64,000 bases of DNA, taken from NCBI GenBank assembly GCA_961205875.1, contig OY540809.1:25804267-25868266 (forward strand). Reading direction: 5' to 3'. The notes below the pieces were generated by a model. The model was not told where the DNA came from. It made no database searches and was given only the letters and a program-made list of their open reading frames with translations. Positions 10,851-22,152 of this stretch are shown one piece after another; position 1 is the stretch's first letter; each line of letters begins with the position of its first letter. Source of the stretch: Sialis fuliginosa (lineage: Eukaryota; Arthropoda; Insecta; Megaloptera; Sialidae). The translations under genes were made by a program, and so were the position numbers.

Positions 10851-11863
10851 CACTGGAACCTCGTTAGTTCGTAAGAACGTTTTTGAAGAGATTGGGGGAG
10901 AAAACATGTATTAAATAAAACGGCCAAATGCGTGTTGGGCACGCACATGATAGATTTCCGTAGTCATTACGATTTATAAACAAGAGTTATTTCAACGGAC
11001 GCTCTGATAACGACATTTAAATGTAAATATATCGAGACTGAAGGGTTAAAATCAAAAGTTCATATTACATTTTTTGTTGCATTTTAGGAGACCTATCTAA
11101 AGATATCCCACTCAATGGGGTAAGTGAAAAAAAATTGAGTACAATTTTCAGTGTAAATAAAATAATTTTGACAGTGTTCGTTATAATTTTCAGTGAAATT
11201 TCTTATTAAAAGCTACATTATGAATTTTTTTCAGATTTTTTTAATTGATAGTTTAGAAATTAGGGGGGGGGGGGCGCTCTTTTAACGACATTTAAATGCA
11301 AATATATCGTGATTGAAGGGCTAAAATCAAAAGATAATTTAACATTTTTTGTTGCATTTTAGGTGACCTATCCAATGACATTCCACTCAATGGGGTAAGT
11401 GAAAAAATGTGAGGTCACTTTTCAGTTTATGGAAGGGGGGTCCAAAATAATTTTGACAGTGTTCGTTATTATTTTCAGTGAAAGTATTAATTAAAAGCTA
11501 TATTCTAAATGCAAATATATCATGATTGAAGGGATAAAATCAAAAGGCCATTTAACATTTTTTGTTTCATTTTAAGAGACCTATCTAATGACATCCCACT
11601 CAATGCGAGAAGTGAAAAAAAAGTGAGTTCACTTTTCAGTCTTCGTGTTATCAGTCTTCGTCCGTATACCAAATTTCATCGTTATCGGCTTAAAATTTTT
11701 GAGGACAGGCATGGTGAAACTAAAATGTTTCATAGTTTTCTACGAAAACCTAACGAGAAAAACGAACTAACGAAATATTTTAACATAGTATCTTATGGAA
11801 GAATGGAAAACGTACTCTGGCGAAAAACGTACTAAAGCAAAACGTACTAACGAGGTTCCACTG
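10851..11863. mobile_element. Tc1/mariner-like element with internal repeats
   Basis: Inverted ends CACTGGAACCTCGTTAG (10851) and CTAACGAGGTTCCACTG (to 11863) differ at one position. TA precedes the left end; the right flank is AATA, so the duplication is not clean. The body has three related units starting near 11011, 11286 and 11505, each with ATTTAAATG-AAATATATC and ACTCAATGGGGTAAGTG blocks. Much of it is repeated in inverted orientation at 17583-18236. The 70-codon frame at 11623-11835 has no recognised domain. Confidence 0.5.
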
Positions 11864-12595
11864 AATATATATTTCTTTACTAGGCGTAACCATAGGTACC
11901 GTACTAACTTCCTTTTACCCATGAGGGCGAGATTTTCAAGGTAGAGTCGGGGGCGGGTTGTTAATAATGTGACCCGACGTAGGCATACGAGATTTTCAAA
12001 TCTTACAAGTCTATGAGAAAAATGAAAACGATCTGTTTAATAAATGTGATTTAAATGAAAAATTACAAGGAAAATAATCATCAATATTGGTTATATGTAC
12101 AAACGAGCTAAACAATATTAACTTGGCGTTTAGCATGAGTTAAGAACCCATCATAGTTCCTACTCATGTAGGTAGATACTACATAATATAATAAGTTATG
12201 ATTTTCGATCTTATTTTTTATTATTTAGTTGATATTTCTATGACAAATTTTGATGCATGAAATATTTTAGAAATATTGTGCTGCTTTTTTGTCTTTATGG
12301 TAAAAAGATGCCATGAGAAATGTGTTATCGATATATGTATAAATGTATTTTTTTACTATTTCATTATGTATGCTTATTACTTCCATACTTTATGGATATA
12401 GGTATTGATATCAGTTTTTTTTCTGATATTTTTACTGGAATTCTAAATAATATATTTTATATGTGTACTGTAAAATATTATATTATTTGTAATAAATAAC
12501 ATAAAAAAATCTATTTTGTGCTATGTATATTTGGTTCGAAGTATTTATTAAAATTTGAATTAACATAAGTTTGTAAAAAATGGTACTTTTATATA
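11864..12595. other. unassigned stretch
   Basis: AT-rich. Nothing beyond chance frames. Confidence 0.4.
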
Positions 12596-12647
12596 TGTTA
12601 CGGGCATTAACAAATTCCGCGGAGATGGTAAATAAACGAACTTGGCC

Positions 12648-12775
12648 CGGTTTCAAGCGAGAATTTTCCACAATGTTAAATCGTCATGGGCAATGTCACC
12701 AACAATCATTTCTTTGGTAACTTCTCCAGGTTTTAAACGGGCATTGTCGATAGTGCGAAATCGCCATGGGCCGAT
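12648..12775 (+). repeat. two direct repeat units in left terminus
   Basis: Units around 12648-12692 and 12731-12773 share the order TTT-AAGCG, ATT-TC-A-A-TG, AAATCG-CATGGGC. The right terminus has the same unit inverted, so it is probably a transposase-binding or subterminal repeat of the composite. Confidence 0.55.
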
Positions 12776-12790
12776 TTTGTATTGTCTTTG

Positions 12791-13725
12791 ATGAATTTGA
12801 ATTTATTTCGATACATCAAACCTTAAAAATAGTTTATTGTACATTTACGTTGTACTTACCTAATGTAATTATTATTATCGTAGATTCATTGTGATAAATA
12901 TAGACGAAACTTTAGTTTTTTTTTTGTTTGTTGGTAAACACTTACTTATGTTAAACAGTGTGTGCGTGCATATGATTTATGTTAGTGATTAAACGGTACT
13001 GAAACAATGGAATATATGCGATCGCCAATAGAGAACATTTATGTTCTAATAATACACACGTTACTTTCCTTGGTTATGGCAATTTATTGGGGCGAAAGGA
13101 GGTTGGTTAGTTTTTGTAAGATTAAAAACGGGGATTCAATCTCCGCCGCAACGAACTGTAGGAATTTTTACGTTTATTTTATTTGAGAGAATTATTTATA
13201 TATAGTTCGTTCACGGTGCTCTGGAAACCAACTTAAATAAAAAAATTCATTACCTCTGATTTTTTTGTACAATTCAATTCTTTAGTATTTAAGGAACATT
13301 TTAAGACCAAAAGGAAAAAAATCGCTTTGGCGCTTTTTTAATAATTCATAAAACAAAAAAATACATAGATCGTGTACAGGTCAGAACGCGATTTTTTGTA
13401 TTATTTATTGTTTATTAACTTTTTACTCCACAAAATAAAAAAATAAAAAATAATTGGGATTCAAACTCGGGACCCATTGTTTATAAGATCTTTTATATTA
13501 ATTTTCTAAATTTTGAAATATAAACCGAACGGTATATTTTATATCGAAAAATCACAAGAGATACATTGCTTTTATTAAGGGGATTCCAAAACATATTTTA
13601 TATTATCGATCCGATAATTAATACCCGAGATATGAATTATTTTCAATTTTGAAAATTTTAAATTCATAAAGAAATTCCGCTAACTAACAAACTTAACTTA
13701 TTAACAAGATCGATCGATTATTACT
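12791..13725. other. unassigned stretch inside composite
   Basis: AT-rich. Two short motifs on the minus strand, at about 13128-13145 and 13455-13475 (GAGTTTGAATCCC), resemble a pol III B box, but no A box or tRNA-like fold accompanies them. Confidence 0.35.
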
Positions 13726-14016
13726 TTTAGTGTACTCGGTACTCAGTCCACGAGTACTTTACTTTTAATGTACTTGTGCTTGTACTTAACCCATTTTAAA
13801 CCACGAAAAAGTACTCGAGTACATTTCCGTGAACTACATAATAAGTACAATGTTATACGAGTTCAGATTTGCACAAAACATATAAGTAAAGTGAACTTGT
13901 ACTCTGTACTCGAGTATTTATTGTTGTGTTCTTGTACTTGGTACTCGAGTACATTTTAGGCAGTGTACTTGTACGCGGTACTCGAGTACTTTTTGTTTGT
14001 ACTCGGAACAGCTCTG
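13726..14016. mobile_element. hAT-like end region with GTACTCGAGTAC palindromes
   Basis: At least four copies of GTACTCGAGTAC or one-base variants (near 13811, 13902, 13941, 13977) lie among many TACTTGTAC half-sites. The right edge read on the minus strand starts CAGAGCTGTTCCGAGTAC, a hAT-style terminus. The left end and duplication are not clear, so it may be truncated. Confidence 0.45.
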
Positions 14017-14242
14017 TTAGAGAATCAACTCTATTCTGTATTGGCAGTCCACTGTTTGAGTACCTTTCAATTTCTGACGTAAATCATATGCGCGCGCAAC
14101 ACCCCAAATAACGTAGTACCAACAAACAAAAATATGAAACCTGCGTATATGTATTAAACTAAAGTTTCGTCTAAATATATTTTAAAGTTTGTACCAAGCA
14201 ATATTTAACATCATAATACAGCTCTGCCTACGATGATTTAGC

Positions 14243-16003
14243 TAGGGGTGTACCGGAACTGGAATATTCAATTCCGGCCGGAACCGGAATCGCCGGAATT
14301 CACAAACAAATCCGGTCGGAACCGGAATTTAAAAAAAAAACATTTTATTTTCATTAATAATAATAATTAAAACAATATACCTAGGTATATATGTTCTTTT
14401 GCATAGATTATTATATTAAATTAATATTTTATATGGTATTTCTTAAATAGTAGGAGCGTAGGGTCCTACATTATGTAGATATATTATAAAAATATTATTT
14501 TTTTACAAATCTTATAATTTTTACAGCTTCTTGATCGAATCTAATTACATTTCAATTCAAATTATAAATGTGATAAATCACAAACAGCATCTAGACATAT
14601 TCATAATAGAGAAGATTGTATAAATTTTTACAGATAAAAGAATGTCTACTACTCGAAATAAAAGCACATACAGTACAATTATATTATAGTGCATGTATCA
14701 TAAACAATACTGCATTATCTTAATACTATTAGCTAAGTTCAGATAGTTTTTGAAGAAAAAATATTTAGGGCTACAGTACTATTAAAAAATTCAGAACAAA
14801 TCTTATTTTTACACCATAACAATTGGAAATTTTAAAGAATCTTTGATATACAGAGAGAATCATATCAGGTGGAACAAACTTGAATAGTTTATTAAGAAAA
14901 AAATTAATACAAACATGTGTCCGGTAACTATACGTGAGGGAACTACAGACTCTCAAAGATTTTGTCTCAAATTAGTTTTTATTTAATATTTTGAGAACCC
15001 ATTGTGATACAGTACTTTTTGACACCCGGTTTTATATTATACGTGTTATCGATTTCCAATATCAACCAATGATTATTTAGACCAGGGATATATGGGGCCA
15101 GTTCGACCAGCGGGCCCATTGAGTAATATCTAGTTTTTTTTTGTTCTTAATTAAAAAAAAAAAAATCAGTTTTTCTCCATGTGGCCGTCCGCCGCCCCTT
15201 CTGAACTGGAACCCAGAGCAGTCGCCCAGCCTCCCTCCCTAAAGCCAGCATTGCTGTTATACATTAACAAAATAAGCAACGAATATTAATAAATATAAAA
15301 ATTTTAAACATCAAGTATTCTTTTTTCCAAAGCTTACTTGACTTTTTAATATTGCACTCAAGTGATTGTTGTATTTCGGCTGACGAAATAGTTTTCCATG
15401 GCAATTGTGATTTTTATTCAATAATGATTAAAATGCGTTGAATCTTTGACGAAAAGCAATTTATAATCGGTTTAGTATTAATACGTGTTTAATACCAAAC
15501 CGATTATAAAAATTCATAACTGTTTTACAATGGGTTCTCAAAATATTAAATAAAAACTAATTTTAGACAAAATATTTGAGAGTCTGCAGCTCTCTCGCTT
15601 AGAATTTCGGGACATATGTTTATGAACTTTTTTTCTTGAAATATTTTTCTCGATCACCTGTTCAAATTTGTTTCACCTGATATGACCCTGTAAAATTAAA
15701 CAGTTCAATGTCCGTAATATAATGACATTTTTGTTAATATATCATTATAAAAAAGATTACTTCTTTTTTTAAGGTCATTTGTGTGATTTAAAATGTTTGC
15801 TAATAAAATGTTGTTATATCATAATTATTATATTTATGTTTGATTTTTTAAACAAATACATTTATATTATCTATGAATTTCTTAGTAGAAAGCAGTAATA
15901 AAATTTAAAAATTCTGGAAAATCTGGCCGGAATTTACCAGTTCCGGCCGGAACCGGAATTAAATAGTGAATTCCGGCCGGACCGGAATTCCAGTACACCC
16001 CTA
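14243..16003. mobile_element. hAT element, non-autonomous, perfect 8 bp duplication
   Basis: Starts TAGGGGTGTACCGGAA and ends TTCCAGTACACCCCTA. Both sides carry GATTTAGC (14235-14242 and 16004-16011), the 8 bp duplication typical of hAT. The ends hold clustered CCGGCCGGAA motifs in both orientations. Length 1761 bp with no transposase frame. A fold-back repeat occupies 14864-15690. A second member with the same ends is at 30942-32299. Confidence 0.85.
14864..15690. repeat. fold-back repeat (ACCCATTGTG family), copy 1
   Basis: The left arm (about 14864-15050) and right arm (about 15500-15690) are reverse complements, sharing GAGAACCCATTGTG, the CAGACTCTCAAA block and TCAGGTG-AACAAA. The loop holds a GC-rich remnant ending CTAAAGCCAGCATTGCTG (to 15255), resembling a third hAT end. 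Relatives at 41915-42550 and 56520-57413. Confidence 0.6.
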
Positions 16004-16150
16004 GATTTAGCATTGTCGATAATGCCCGCTTAAAACTGGGCCAAGTTCGTTAATTAACCATCCCGCGGACTTTCCCCAGCAGCGATGTGCAGAGTCGAAA
16101 TTTCCTGGGCAGTGTCGACTCTGCCCACACCGCGGACTTTGCTTGTAACA

Positions 16151-16926
16151 CATATAAAATATATGTTATATATATATTTATATATACATAAATGAATACG
16201 TAATATTTAATATTTAATTTATGTGAAATTAAATGAGGTTCTATTCTGAAAACAGTTGAGATAAATGTTTAATGATTGTAAATTTTCTTTCCTCTCCATT
16301 CCTTTGTGATAGTTTATATTTATTTTATATCTAAATATGGCATTGTAGCCACTTTAAGAATTTTCTCTTACATAAATAAATACATTTAATTCAAAATGAA
16401 AACACAAAATACACTATACAAGTGTAATTATCCTCACAAGAAACACAAAGTGCTGTTGTTCTTCTCTCTCTCACACACATGTATAGTGTATATGTACTAA
16501 TTATGTGATCCACAAGTACGTGAATTATGTAAATTATACTACAATAGACTTCAAAAGCGAGGCTGAATTTCAATATCACAAGAGTAGATGAGCCGAAGAA
16601 TTCTTGTGATGTAGAACGAGAGAGATGGTAATGAAAAGGAACGGAGAAAAATGCGTGCAAATGTTCAGGTTCAAATTGCGCAATAAATTTTAAAAGTCGA
16701 ATAGATTGTTACATAAAAAATTAAATTATAACAAAATACGTTCTGTAAAAACGGTAAAAATAGAAGTTTTTAAACATTAGTACTATAGATTAGATCTCAC
16801 TTCATTAAAATAATCTGTCGGGAGCCACGGGACTCTCTTATACGTAATACTGAAAGTGAACAGTTTCTTCTAAAATTAAAAAAATATTTCTGACAAACTA
16901 TTAAAATATTAATGGGACAATAATTA
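16151..16926. other. unassigned stretch
   Basis: AT-rich with TATA runs. The minus frame at 16391-16660 (89 codons) has no domain. A ~50 bp motif at 16810-16865 (CTCTTATACGTAATAC, then GTGAACAG) recurs inverted at 18270-18325 and twice at 49470-49565. Confidence 0.4.
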
Positions 16927-17340
16927 CTAGCGGACCCGTCCCGGCTTCGCACAAGAGTTAATATTTCACCCCCTGTCACGTATGGAGGGTTGTAATTGTT
17001 GTTTTAGCTGACTCGGCCAATGTTGTTCTGTCTAAAAATAATTTGTTTAAAAATCATACCATAAATACACATTTTCGTAAATATCTCGACCCCAGCGCCA
17101 TCTACCAAACGGAGTATCAAACGAACGTATGTTGTGAATATGGCTTCGATACGTCCAGTGGTTTAGGCCTGACGATCTTACATGCATAAAACCAACGTTT
17201 ATATATATATTTTATATAAAAAAAATCTATAAATATATCAGAGCACCAAACGAACTTATGGTGTGAATATGGTTTCGATACGTCCAGTGGTATAGGCCTG
17301 ATGAAATCACATACATACGACCAAAGTTTTTATATATATT
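16927..17340 (-). mobile_element. Helitron-like element, CTAG 3' end
   Basis: The minus strand ends GTGCGAAGCCGGGACGGGTC-CGCTAG followed by T, the CGAAGCCGGGACGGGT type of 3' end common in insect Helitron-like repeats. It carries GTATGGAGGG near its end, as do the elements at 29291-30633 and 38406-38773. The 5' end is not resolved. Confidence 0.5.
17100..17320 (-). repeat. direct duplication of ~130 bp unit
   Basis: Two copies of a unit containing ATATGG-TTCGATACGTCCAGTGG then TAGGCCTGA (around 17140-17172 and 17268-17300), each preceded by CAAACGAAC. Part of the Helitron-like element. Confidence 0.75.
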
Positions 17341-17379
17341 AAGACATTTTCTATAACATGTATCAAATGATTTTTTAAA

Positions 17380-17560
17380 CGTAATCATTAAGCCGGAAAC
17401 GGATGTTTACTCTGGTCAATTTTTGAATTATGTTTTAAACCTGCGATAACAGTTAAATGTTTTGGATAAAAACAGTCGAGTATATTATTATCTACAATTT
17501 ATGCCCATTGATTTTTTCCATCATTTATGATTTAGCCTGAAAGACTTTATAGGTTTCCGT
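17380..17560 (-). repeat. dispersed repeat shared with 49590-49770
   Basis: The minus strand reads GCTAAATCATAAATG, TAATAATATACTCGAC, and GTAAACATCCGTTTCCGG in the same order as the plus strand at 49590-49770. The family is not recognised. Confidence 0.55.
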
Positions 17561-17582
17561 AAAAAACTAGGAAACCTTATAT

Positions 17583-18236
17583 GTAGTTTCGCCATGTCCG
17601 CCCTCCAAAATTTTAAGCTGATTAAGATGAAATTTGGTATACGGACGAAGACTAATAACACAAAAACATAAATGATAAGATTTTTGAAAAAAAAATAATT
17701 TTTTTGGACCCCCTTTCCATTGACTGAAAAGTGAACTCACATTATTTTTTCATTTACCCATTAAGTGGGGTGTCATTAGATAGATCTCTTAAAATAAAAC
17801 AAAAAATGTTAAATGGCCTTTTATTTTAACCCTTCAGTTACGATATATTTGCATTTAAATGTCCGTTATCAGAGCGTCCCTCCCTCTATTTTCTAAACTA
17901 TCAAAATAAAAAATCTGAAAAAATTCGAGAGTATAACTTTTAATTAGTACTTTCACTGAAAATTATAACGAACACTCAAAATTATTTTGGACCCCTCTCC
18001 CATAGACTGAATTTTTTTTTTCACTTACCCCATTGACTGAGGTGTCTTTAGATAGGTATCCTAAAATGCAACAAAATGTTATATGACCTTTTGATTTTAA
18101 CCCTTCAGTCTCGATATATTTGCATTTAAATGTCGTTATCAGAGTGTCCGTAGATATAACTCTTGTTTATAAATCGTAATGACTACGGAAACTTATCATG
18201 TGCGTGCCCAACACACACTTGGTCGTTTTATTTTAT
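17583..18236 (-). repeat. inverted partial copy of the 10851-11863 element
   Basis: The reverse complement carries the same ATGATAG-TTTCCGTAGTCATTACG block and at least two units with CATTTAAATG and a TTTTAGGAGACCTATCTA-type segment. The CACTGGAACC ends are missing, so it is a fragment. Confidence 0.6.
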
Positions 18237-18330
18237 ATTACTAATTAAAATCACCGACACTATCCACTGTCAGTATAACACTGTTCACTCTTTGTAATAC
18301 GTATAAGAAAGTCACATGACCGGTATTTAT

Positions 18331-19154
18331 CTGTTATGAACCATTTAAGATCGATTTACAAAATCTTCTTGATATCATAAATATATTAAATAACTTTAAT
18401 TAAATTTGCACCGAATGACATCGAATTTAATAAAGTTTTATTTTGTTGAAAGAAGGATAAAATTCCAGCATCACATTTTCTAAACGAAATCCTTGTGTTG
18501 ACGTGCAGGAATATACAGAACAATAATACCCCCACCCACCGGGATATTTTATAGCCGCCTTGTTTGTAGCAGCACTGTTATTGTCACACTACTCTTGGTA
18601 TTTTGTTGGATTACATTATAATGAAAATAAAATCACTAGAAACATAAATAAATATGTAATTTATTTATGTCGAAAAATCTACATTTTACTGTAAGAGAAA
18701 GAATTTAGTTTAATTAAATATAAGTTCATTAATCACATTACCTCCATCAAACAAGTTTCACAAGCACTGGCACATTATGGAGTAACGTGTCATGTAACCC
18801 TGTTCACAAAGTGGCCGAATGACTGATGTGAAACAAAGATTTTTACAGCATTTTTTACGACTCATTCTCCCTACTCACGAATTAAGACTATCCACGTTAC
18901 GGAACATTATCGTTACTCTTGGATTTTCAACTCACGAAAACAACATATGACAAAGGTGGAAGACGGACGGATCAATGATTTATTTTTATACTTTATTATA
19001 TATGTTAGCAGTTTATTTGAAAGTTGGAGTGGGGTAAGTCCATTTCTTGTTATTGCGAACAATTTTAAAAGCTTGCGTTTCATATCAAGTTCTATCTGTT
19101 GTTATTATTAACTTCATTTTTTTCAAAATAATCGGTTCGTATATAAAAAGAGAA
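18331..19154. other. unassigned stretch
   Basis: AT-rich, no recognised feature. Confidence 0.4.
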
Positions 19155-19162
19155 GTCCTGAG

Positions 19163-19853
19163 TAGAGCTGGGCGCGTGAGTAACGAGAGAAAAATTTTTA
19201 GTCACGCCCGCTCACTCATGGTTACAAAAAAACTATTCACGATCACACACGCTCACGAATTCTATTTTTTTTTACTCATGCCCGATCACGCATGGCGGGT
19301 CATGCTCGTGACCCGATTTAATCTAATTGTTGTAAATTAAATTTTGAAATGATGAAAATTAATGTTTTTACGTGCAATATATTGTGTAGTATATTTTATA
19401 TTCATATTATTTTCTTCTAAATTACATTCTAGTACAGTAATAGTAAACAAAACAATAAGAAAATAAAGCTACAATGCATTTTTAAATATTTTTTTGGTGT
19501 TCTGATATAGTTGGCAACACTGACCATGTGAAAGTGCTTCGAAAAATAACATTTATTTTTCATACTTTATTTTTTAATGTCAAAATTCGTTTTAAAACAT
19601 TATTATATTTATGCATTATTAGTTCAGATATTAAAAAAAAATCAAATAAGTTTATAAAAAAAATTATCTTCAAAATATACTCACGGACTCACGCACGAGA
19701 AAAATGTACTCACGCATGGTCACGCACGGTTTTTTAATTTGAGTCACGATCACGCCCGCTTACGATTCAATATTTGAAAATCGTTCACGCTCACGCGGGT
19801 CACGGCTGTGACCCGACGTGACCCGAAAAATTCACGGCCCGCGTCCAGCTCTA
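19163..19853. mobile_element. hAT element with TCACG subterminal repeats, copy 1
   Basis: Ends TAGAGCTGGGCGCG and GCGTCCAGCTCTA. Flanks GTCCTGAG (19155-19162) and GTTCTGAG (19854-19861) agree at 7 of 8. Both subterminal regions are packed with TCACG/CGTGA motifs (TCACGCCCGCTCAC, GATCACGCACG). The body is AT-rich, with no transposase frame; the frame at 19047-19340 is partly the translation of these motifs. The copy at 44026-44674 is in the opposite orientation. Confidence 0.8.
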
Positions 19854-19883
19854 GTTCTGAGTGACTGATTCATCAACATCTAG

Positions 19884-20247
19884 TGGGTGATCCATTAAAT
19901 ACACATAATTCACGCATTTTTGACCCCTCCCTCCCTCTTTGCATCACATTTTCAACTTTCTACCTAATAATACGCACAAAACCTGCCCCCAACCCATTCG
20001 TCCAAATTAATGTTTTTTTATGAATGAAAACAATTAAAAATGTCAAAATTGATCTCTAAAAACAACTTACTTTATATCATGACTAAAAATTAAAATTATT
20101 AATTTTTTTTAAAATAGGAATAAAATTGATGTAGGTATTTTAAATGTCACGTCACGTTCGTTCAGATCCCCTCCACTCTCCTCGTCAAATATAATCACGA
20201 TAGGCTATCCCCCCTCTTTATTGCGTACGTATTTTATGGACGACCCC
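19884..20247. mobile_element. MITE with GTCCATAAAATACGT-type ends, copy 1
   Basis: The left end TGGGTGATCCATTAAATAC and the reverse complement of the right end, GGGGTCGTCCATAAAATACG, are related inverted repeats next to C-rich blocks. CTAG lies on both sides. Relatives at 42663-42955 and 46176-46455. The superfamily is not resolved. Confidence 0.6.
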
Positions 20248-20469
20248 TAGACTAATACTTCTGGAACGTAAAAACTTTTATAACAACAAATTGTGACGTA
20301 CAGATAAGATTTTCATTTGTTTTATTGATCTTTTAAAAGTATAATCTATCCTCAAACTTAATTGTTTCGTATTATTATCAAAACAATAATAATGCCATTT
20401 TGGTGCATGTGGCAATCAGTATATTTTACGCCACGGAGAGCACATTGAGCAGACAACAGTTTTTACAAC

Positions 20470-20600
20470 TCCAGAGTATATAATTGAGGTCGGGCTCAAC
20501 TCTTAGCTGTACACGACACTCTTGAGACCTCCACCATCCTCACCCCGTATACCAATGTCGAGGGTCTTCTTCTCTTCACAATTGTTGACCGTCATTTAAT
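20470..20600 (+). promoter_or_regulatory. weak insect-type core promoter candidate
   Basis: TATATAA at about 20476 is followed ~30 bp later by TCAACTCTTAGC, an initiator-like site, then a short leader and an ATG at about 20554 opening a 15-codon frame rich in V/F/L. No donor site or longer frame follows, so this is only a resemblance. Confidence 0.2.
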
Positions 20601-20651
20601 TTCGTTAGTAGTCTTATTTTAACACAACATACTCCTTCGTATGTGTGTTTA

Positions 20652-20675
20652 CAGGACCGTCCCTAGGTGATAAGA
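20652..20675 (+). mobile_element. solitary hAT-like end (CAGGACCGTCCCTAGG)
   Basis: CAGGACCGTCCCTAGGTG resembles the starts of hAT elements. No matching right end was found downstream. Confidence 0.25.
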
Positions 20676-20715
20676 TGATCAAGAGTTGATACAAAATGGT
20701 GTAAGGAGATGCCAT

Positions 20716-21051
20716 CTACCCCCCTTTACACCATTTTTCCTGATTTTCGAATTGAGTAACCAAAGAAATTGCAATATGAATAACAAAAAAAATCGACTTC
20801 TCACAAGCCGGTCTTTTGGACTGGTGACTTTCCAGTCTGTGATAATATTTTCTAAGATATTTTTTGGGTGATCGAATTAATCGTTGAAACATATCATCAA
20901 GAAATTCGACAGTGATGGTCATCTTGGGCTCTGTACAGATCCAATCATAGCCCTCATAATGTGAGGGGACTGACAGAGCTTTAGCTTGAGGGCTTGGAAC
21001 AAAGGCAAGCCCTGTGTTGGTCGTCGAAAATAAGGTTGGATCCAATATCAC
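20716..21051 (-). CDS. unrecognised 111-codon frame
   Basis: The longest frame in the window after the 125-codon minus frame at 2886-3263. Its first ~60 residues are of balanced composition (TTNTGLAFVPSPQAK, then SHYEGYDWICTEPKMT and VEFLDDMFQRL), unlike the I/N/K/F-rich chance frames around it, while the C-terminal part is less convincing. No signal peptide, membrane segment or known motif is evident. It ends about 45 bp from the solitary hAT-like end at 20652, so it may be an old transposon-borne frame or an exon remnant. No splice sites or promoter were matched to it. I do not recognise the product. Confidence 0.25.
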   Translation of the reverse strand: MILDPTLFSTTNTGLAFVPSPQAKALSVPSHYEGYDWICTEPKMTITVEFLDDMFQRLIRSPKKYLRKYYHRLESHQSKRPACEKSIFFVIHIAISLVTQFENQEKWCKGG

Positions 21052-21173
21052 GAAGTTTATTAATCAAATAAGATATTGAGAACTGCAGATTGAAGATATT
21101 TTAATTTAAATTCCTGAGTCACACGTTTGTACGATTTGTGCGTTCAATAGAAAATTATTATCACATGTTAGAG

Positions 21174-21723
21174 CAGGGGTTCCCAACCTTTTTGTACCTT
21201 AGAGCACGTTCTAGAATACCGGTCGGGCGTCGGGAACCATTTATTTTTTTAAGGTGCTCGCATAAAACTCGGGCGTCTCTCAATCCTAAACTAAAAATAT
21301 TAAACATAACATATATACACGTCGATATTTTGTTAGCAAATATTGTGTTCTACAAAAAAGAGTCTTAGACATTTTTTCGTTTTTTGCTTACTTCTTTCTA
21401 CGTATGCCGTGACAGGTAAAAATGCTTATTTGGAAACTGTGATCATTGTTTATATATCGCTTAAACAATTTGCGCAATGTTTGTATATATGCATTCAATT
21501 ATTAATAATTGATGACCTTTTTTTTGCTTCTAACTTATAAAATTGTTATATTTTTTTGCTCCCATAAAAATTTGTTTATACATATATTGTAATTATTGTA
21601 CAATATTATATTTTTTAAATCATTTTTTTTACATTTTATTTAAAATTGAATTTTTTTTTATTGTTGATGTAAAACGATCGGTAGGCATCATGGTGCCCGT
21701 GGATATAGTGTTGGGGACCCCTG
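21174..21723. mobile_element. hAT MITE (CAGGGGTTCCCAACC ends)
   Basis: Starts CAGGGGTTCCCAACC and ends GTTGGGGACCCCTG, a classic hAT terminus. The flanks TGTTAGAG and GCTTAGAA share only TTAGA, so the duplication has decayed. 550 bp, AT-rich body without transposase; frames at 21343-21782 are chance. Confidence 0.7.
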
Positions 21724-22144
21724 GCTTAGAATGTCACAAGCCCAATAAGTCTCAACAATCTCAATTTAAAAAAACGGTATAGCTTATACGAGATTGGCTC
21801 GTGCACGTTCCTTTCAATAGCTAGAGGCAGTTAACCTTGAGTACAACGTTTCCCTCAACTGATAATTGACATAAAATTTACCTACGCATAAGTTCTACTC
21901 TCTTGCCTTCAGGGTTGCGTCCTTTTTGAAACAACCTGTATTATATGTATACGTTAATTGGGAATTGCTCTATTTATGGTATGGTAATTTTACCATCTGT
22001 TCGTTTCAAGTCCACGAATATTTCCTGGTAAGTTCTTTAATGAAATGGTTACTTCAAAAGAAAGGCAACCAACAAATTTTGGTACAGACTTGTTTATGTT
22101 TTTATCATAACGTGAATACTAGGTAGCCAGGTCTTTAATGTTCG
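21724..22144. other. unassigned stretch
   Basis: No recognised feature. The 66-codon frame at 21926-22126 has no domain. Confidence 0.4.
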
Positions 22145-22152
22145 CTCGAGTT

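Larger units (their letters stand above)
12596..16150. mobile_element. composite with inverted ends (TGTTAC...GTAACA)
   Basis: The left end (12596-12790) and the reverse complement of the right end (16012-16150) share TGTTAC, CCGCGG, ACGAACTTGGCCC and GCATTRTCGA blocks in the same order. Both outer flanks are TATAT-rich. Inside lie the CTCGAG repeat cluster (13726-14016) and the 1.76 kb hAT (14243-16003). No transposase was seen. The superfamily is unknown to me, and the link between the two ends is inferred from these shared blocks. Confidence 0.45.

Noticed and set aside
11623-11835. 70-codon plus frame
   Set aside because: Lies inside the CACTGGAACC element and matches repeat sequence on the opposite strand at 17583-18236; no domain.
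13128-13475. pol III B-box-like motifs suggesting a tRNA-derived SINE
   Set aside because: No A box at the proper distance, no tRNA fold and no poly(A) or TSD; chance is likely.
20630-20655. tgtgtttacag as a splice acceptor for the promoter-like site at 20470
   Set aside because: CAGGACCGTCCCTAGG directly at this point looks like a transposon end and no open frame follows in a useful phase.
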